Shown here piece after piece: positions 61,379-64,000 of a stretch of DNA of 64,000 nt. Both the position numbers and the translations under genes were made by a program. Position 1 is the stretch's first letter, and each line of letters opens with the position of its first letter. The DNA is from Undaria pinnatifida (Eukaryota; Sar; Phaeophyceae; Laminariales; Alariaceae), in NCBI GenBank assembly GCA_012845835.1, contig JABAKD010000021.1, positions 12,332,795-12,396,794 of the forward strand. Reading direction: 5' to 3'. Below the pieces are notes generated by a model. It saw only the letters and a list, made by a program, of their open reading frames with translations. It was not told where the DNA came from and made no database searches.

Positions 61379-62584
61379 GCCCTAACCCCTTCTCTACGAT
61401 ACCGCGGTTATTCTCTCCGGATCTTCCTACGCCGACAGTACCTTCGCGAAGACCTCGCCAAGCACGGGCTGGCGGTAGCCGGTGACCCAACCCCGAAACC
61501 AACAGCCTCCGCCACCACTAACTCCTCTGCGAAAGCGGCAGCGTCAGCAGCAGGAGCAGCAGCAGCGTCAACAAGAACATCGTCAACAACCGCACCAGCA
61601 ACAGGGGGGCTTAGGGCAGCCGGAGGAAGAAAAGTAGCGACAGCAGCGTCAGCCGAAGCATCTGCGACCGCGCAACCCCAGGCAGCAGCTGCAGGGCAGA
61701 GGTGGTCCTACCGCGCGCCCGCGACACCCCAGTCGGCGTCCACTACAGCGGACCCTTCGGCGACCGCCAAACCTCGCGGTAGTCTTGCCTCGCTTGAGTC
61801 CTCGGCCACTCCTTCCCTCGCGCCGCCACCGCCGCCGGCCTATCAGGAGCAGCAGCGGCTGCAGCAGCTAGGGTCGGGCGGGCTTTCGGGTTCGCTTTTT
61901 GGGGGTGGAAGTTCTCCTCGGCGTACCCCGGGTAAGCTGGACGCGAGTAGGTTCGGGAATTTCGGTAAGACTAGCAGTGGGAAACTTGTAGGGGAAGGAG
62001 GAGTTGGAGGAGGCGGGAAGGGAGCGGGAGAGGGGGAGAGGGGCGGGAAAGGACTGCCTTCGTCGTTGCCGACACCACCATCCGCGGAGGGCTCTCTTGC
62101 GGATTGTTCCGGGCGGGGGAGAAACGGAAAGGGCCAGGAAGAGGACGGGGTTCACCACCACTCACAGATACCGCCTAGGCGTTGGACTGCAGGTCCCGAG
62201 GCATCACCTTCTTCTAGCCCGGTCCGGAACGACGACCAGCAGGAGCAGGAGCGGGAGGGAGGATCTGGGGGAGGCTTGACAAGGAGGCAAGCAGGCGTTG
62301 CCGGAAAGGGTGTGGGAACAGGGTCTCTCGGGGAACAGGAAGACACCTCGTCGGTTGGAGATCTAGCCAAGCGATTTAGCGGCGGTGCTCGCGTGAACAG
62401 CGAAAAGCTCGAGTCGGCGGGCACGGCAGAAGAAGGAGGAAGGGGAAGGGGCGGGGGGTTTGTGAAGTCGGCGTCTGATTCGTCTGCCGTAGCGGCGTCG
62501 AGTGCCGGGGCGGGAGCGGTAACAGCAGGAAAAAGGAGTAACAGCAGCAAAATTGCTGAGCTGGCCAGGAGGTTCGAGAAGTGA
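61379..62584 (+). CDS. Terminal exon of an unknown, largely disordered Ser/Gly/Ala-rich protein
   Basis: The frame is open for 401 codons from the TAA at 61376-61378 to TGA at 62582-62584, with no ATG in its first two thirds, so it should be an internal-start 3' exon. The first part encodes YRGYSLRIFLRRQYLREDLA, then KHGLAVAGDP, a basic amphipathic segment that looks folded. Ala/Ser/Thr-rich sequence, a Pro run (SLAPPPPPAYQEQQRLQQLG), RRTPGKLDASRFGNFGKTSS and long Gly/Glu/Ser stretches follow. Two related motifs end it: GDLAKRFSGGARVNSEK and SSKIAELARRFEK (final residues). Together these suggest a scaffold or regulatory protein with a duplicated D/E-LA-K/R-RF motif. No family is recognised. 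The splice acceptor is unclear; TATATGTAAG at 61379 is the nearest AG and lacks a good pyrimidine tract. Confidence 0.65.
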   Translation, partial: ALTPSLRYRGYSLRIFLRRQYLREDLAKHGLAVAGDPTPKPTASATTNSSAKAAASAAGAAAASTRTSSTTAPATGGLRAAGGRKVATAASAEASATAQPQAAAAGQRWSYRAPATPQSASTTADPSATAKPRGSLASLESSATPSLAPPPPPAYQEQQRLQQLGSGGLSGSLFGGGSSPRRTPGKLDASRFGNFGKTSSGKLVGEGGVGGGGKGAGEGERGGKGLPSSLPTPPSAEGSLADCSGRGRNGKGQEEDGVHHHSQIPPRRWTAGPEASPSSSPVRNDDQQEQEREGGSGGGLTRRQAGVAGKGVGTGSLGEQEDTSSVGDLAKRFSGGARVNSEKLESAGTAEEGGRGRGGGFVKSASDSSAVAASSAGAGAVTAGKRSNSSKIAELARRFEK

Positions 62585-63455
62585 AGAGGTGGGGTGTTTT
62601 CTTGGGAAGTGAGGCCGCAATTTTTGGGGGCAGGGGGGGTTGTGGAGTACACGGGGAGGAAGGGAGAGAAGATGGGGAACACGGGTGTGGGAGAGGGGGA
62701 GTGGAAGGTCGCTGGGGCGTTTTGCCGGAGGGTGTGGGGGGCATATGGAGATAGCGGGTGAGGGAGGGGGTTAGGGAGCACGAGGGTGGGGGAGGTAGGG
62801 AGTAGCCTAGAGGGGGAGGGAAAAGTTCGTGAAGGAAGCGGTGCAGTTTTATTTGCACTGTTTCCGAAACGTATATGTTGCTCTGCCTCCACATAATCTG
62901 TCCCCGAGCTGAAGATACAGTCGTACAGGGCAAGGGTGGGAGATTATAAGCTTGCGTAGAGCGGGGGCACAGTAGGCTTGATGTGTCGGAGAGGCGCGCC
63001 GTAGGGAGTTGTGGGGAAAGGAAGGGAACTGTAGCGGGCGGAGACGGGGCGGAGAGAATCGTTCATCTAGGCTGTAGTTGTTTTTGTGATTGTTGTTCGC
63101 CGGGATAGTACAGACCTTTTTGACGGGGTCATGGTATTACGTACGGGGTACGCAGTTTGTTTTTTGCATGGCCGGTTTATCATCCGCTTGCTGTCTTACG
63201 GCACGGCCACCACCATCCCTCGCCCTCCCCACTCCGTTCGCTCTATTTTGTCCATGTCGCTTGAAGGGTTGGAGGGAGTATGCTCGTACGTGCGTAACCC
63301 TATTTTTTCTCGTCAGTTGCTGGTCGCCGTCCGCTCGCTGTCTCAAGCTCCCCACACCCCTCACGCCGTCCGCCCTTGTCGCTTGCCTAGGTTGGGAGAG
63401 AAGGATAAACGTACCGAAAGGAGTTCGGTCGTTGTATTTGTTGAACGAGAAAGGG
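62585..63455. other. Probable 3' UTR and intergenic region
   Basis: G-rich on the plus strand to about 62830 (GGGAGAGGGGGAGTGGAAGG). The minus-strand Pro/Ser-rich frames across the same bases (62152-62933) are shadows of this purine bias. No AATAAA near the stop; no repeats of the families above. The absence of repeats fits a gene-bearing neighbourhood. Confidence 0.4.
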
Positions 63456-63545
63456 ATGGAAGTTTCTACATGGACAGAAGCAGGGGGTGCCGGCGGTAAT
63501 GGCATGGCTTCCACCGTTGACAGTGCCGCAGGTTCCCCCAGGGAG
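63456..63545 (+). CDS. Candidate first exon of a further gene
   Basis: ATG at 63456 opens MEVSTWTEAGGAGGNGMAST, then VDSAAGSPRE, and meets GGGAG followed by GTGAGC at 63546, a good 5' splice site in phase 0. A second ATG at 63504 (GGCATGGCTTCC) could also be the start. Support is limited to the donor site and composition. The next exon would lie to the right, possibly outside the window. Confidence 0.25.
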
Positions 63546-64000
63546 GTGAGCGATCAGAAGGACCCCCCCCCTTGCCCCAGCGCTCTCCCATTTGGCCCGT
63601 AGCCCACCTACCCCGTAAGGCACCCTCCGCCATCCGTTACCGCACCCACGTCGCTCACCCACCTACACCCCACCAGTTGAAGTCCTTTTGACGAGGTCAC
63701 GAGCCCACACACATCGATTGCTTTGTAGGCCTTTTTGTCCGGGTGGCGTCCTGTCTCCTGCACAGGGGTCAAGCGGCTTCCGGTCGGAGCTTAATTCAAT
63801 GTGAATGGTGGTGTCCACTACGATTGCGGGCCTTCTTACTTCCGACGCGCACGAGCACGAACTTCGGAACGGTCCGAATGACTGTTGTGGAGTACGTGGA
63901 GGAAACCTACCACTTTACGTTTTCATGCGTGTGTGTGGAGTTGTCTTTACATAGTGGTCGTAGGGATTAAACCCGTTTAGAAGGCTGGCTAGGTCGCTGT
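63546..64000. other. No gene seen (possible intron)
   Basis: C-rich to 63670, then mixed. No further exon is recognised before the window end. Confidence 0.3.

Noticed and set aside
62152-62933. Minus-strand Pro/Ser-rich proteins
   Set aside because: Shadow of the plus-strand exon and its purine-rich 3' region; no start or splice context.

Overview
The window is nuclear DNA from a eukaryote and is almost entirely non-coding repeat mosaic. No bacterial operon structure, ribosome binding sites or compact gene order is visible. The eukaryotic signs are GT-AG splice signals next to open coding stretches, tRNA-derived SINE-like retroposons with A-box and B-box promoters, a LINE reverse-transcriptase relic, terminal-inverted-repeat elements and many micro- and minisatellites. 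The mixed base composition, alanine/glycine-rich exons and intron-rich, repeat-rich layout would fit a large-genome alga such as a brown alga (stramenopile). That placement is a guess; nothing here is diagnostic.

Only four or five stretches look like real host coding sequence, and all are incomplete. They are: a terminal exon on the minus strand at 2787-3239 (coiled coil, poly-Glu, basic C-terminus); a first exon on the minus strand at 26847-26983, ending in a clean GTAAGC donor; a minus-strand exon pair at 34413-33212; a long terminal exon on the plus strand at 61379-62584; and a weak candidate first exon at 63456-63545. The first two could be the ends of one very long gene, but no exons between them are visible.

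Layout. 0-10 kb: tandem and dispersed repeats, three copies of a 235-280 bp inverted-repeat element, a 66-bp satellite and a CTACG-type satellite. 10-21 kb: a 261-bp tandem duplication, a tRNA-Ser-like fragment with a duplicated B-box, SINE A copy 1, a 515-bp TIR element, an AT-rich decayed satellite and a 20-bp minisatellite. 21-26 kb: nested DNA-transposon debris, including a fold-back element split by an insertion. 26-35 kb: exon 1 of one gene, several retroposon pieces and a striking 1.8-kb palindrome (arms about 890 bp) that mirrors the 3' exon of the gene at 33-34 kb. 38-48 kb: a dense retroposon cluster with SINE A copies 2-6, full-length N elements and a LINE relic interrupted by an N element with a 7-bp target-site duplication. 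49-60 kb: several decayed minisatellites, a SINE with a swapped tRNA head and two GGTACCGG-rich satellite arrays. 60-64 kb: a small hairpin MITE and the best-preserved host exon.

The most informative system is the retroposon set. SINE A (tRNA-like head), a second SINE with a different tRNA-like head but the same body, and the N element (AAC-type tail) share a short 3' motif, CCTGTGACCACGG. This suggests a common retrotransposition partner. The second system is a group of inverted-repeat DNA elements with termini of the CTACGATAG type. All repeat family letters (A, B, D, E, F, G, M, N, P, Q) are my own labels for this window. Coordinates of repeat edges are by eye and may be off by about 5-20 bases.
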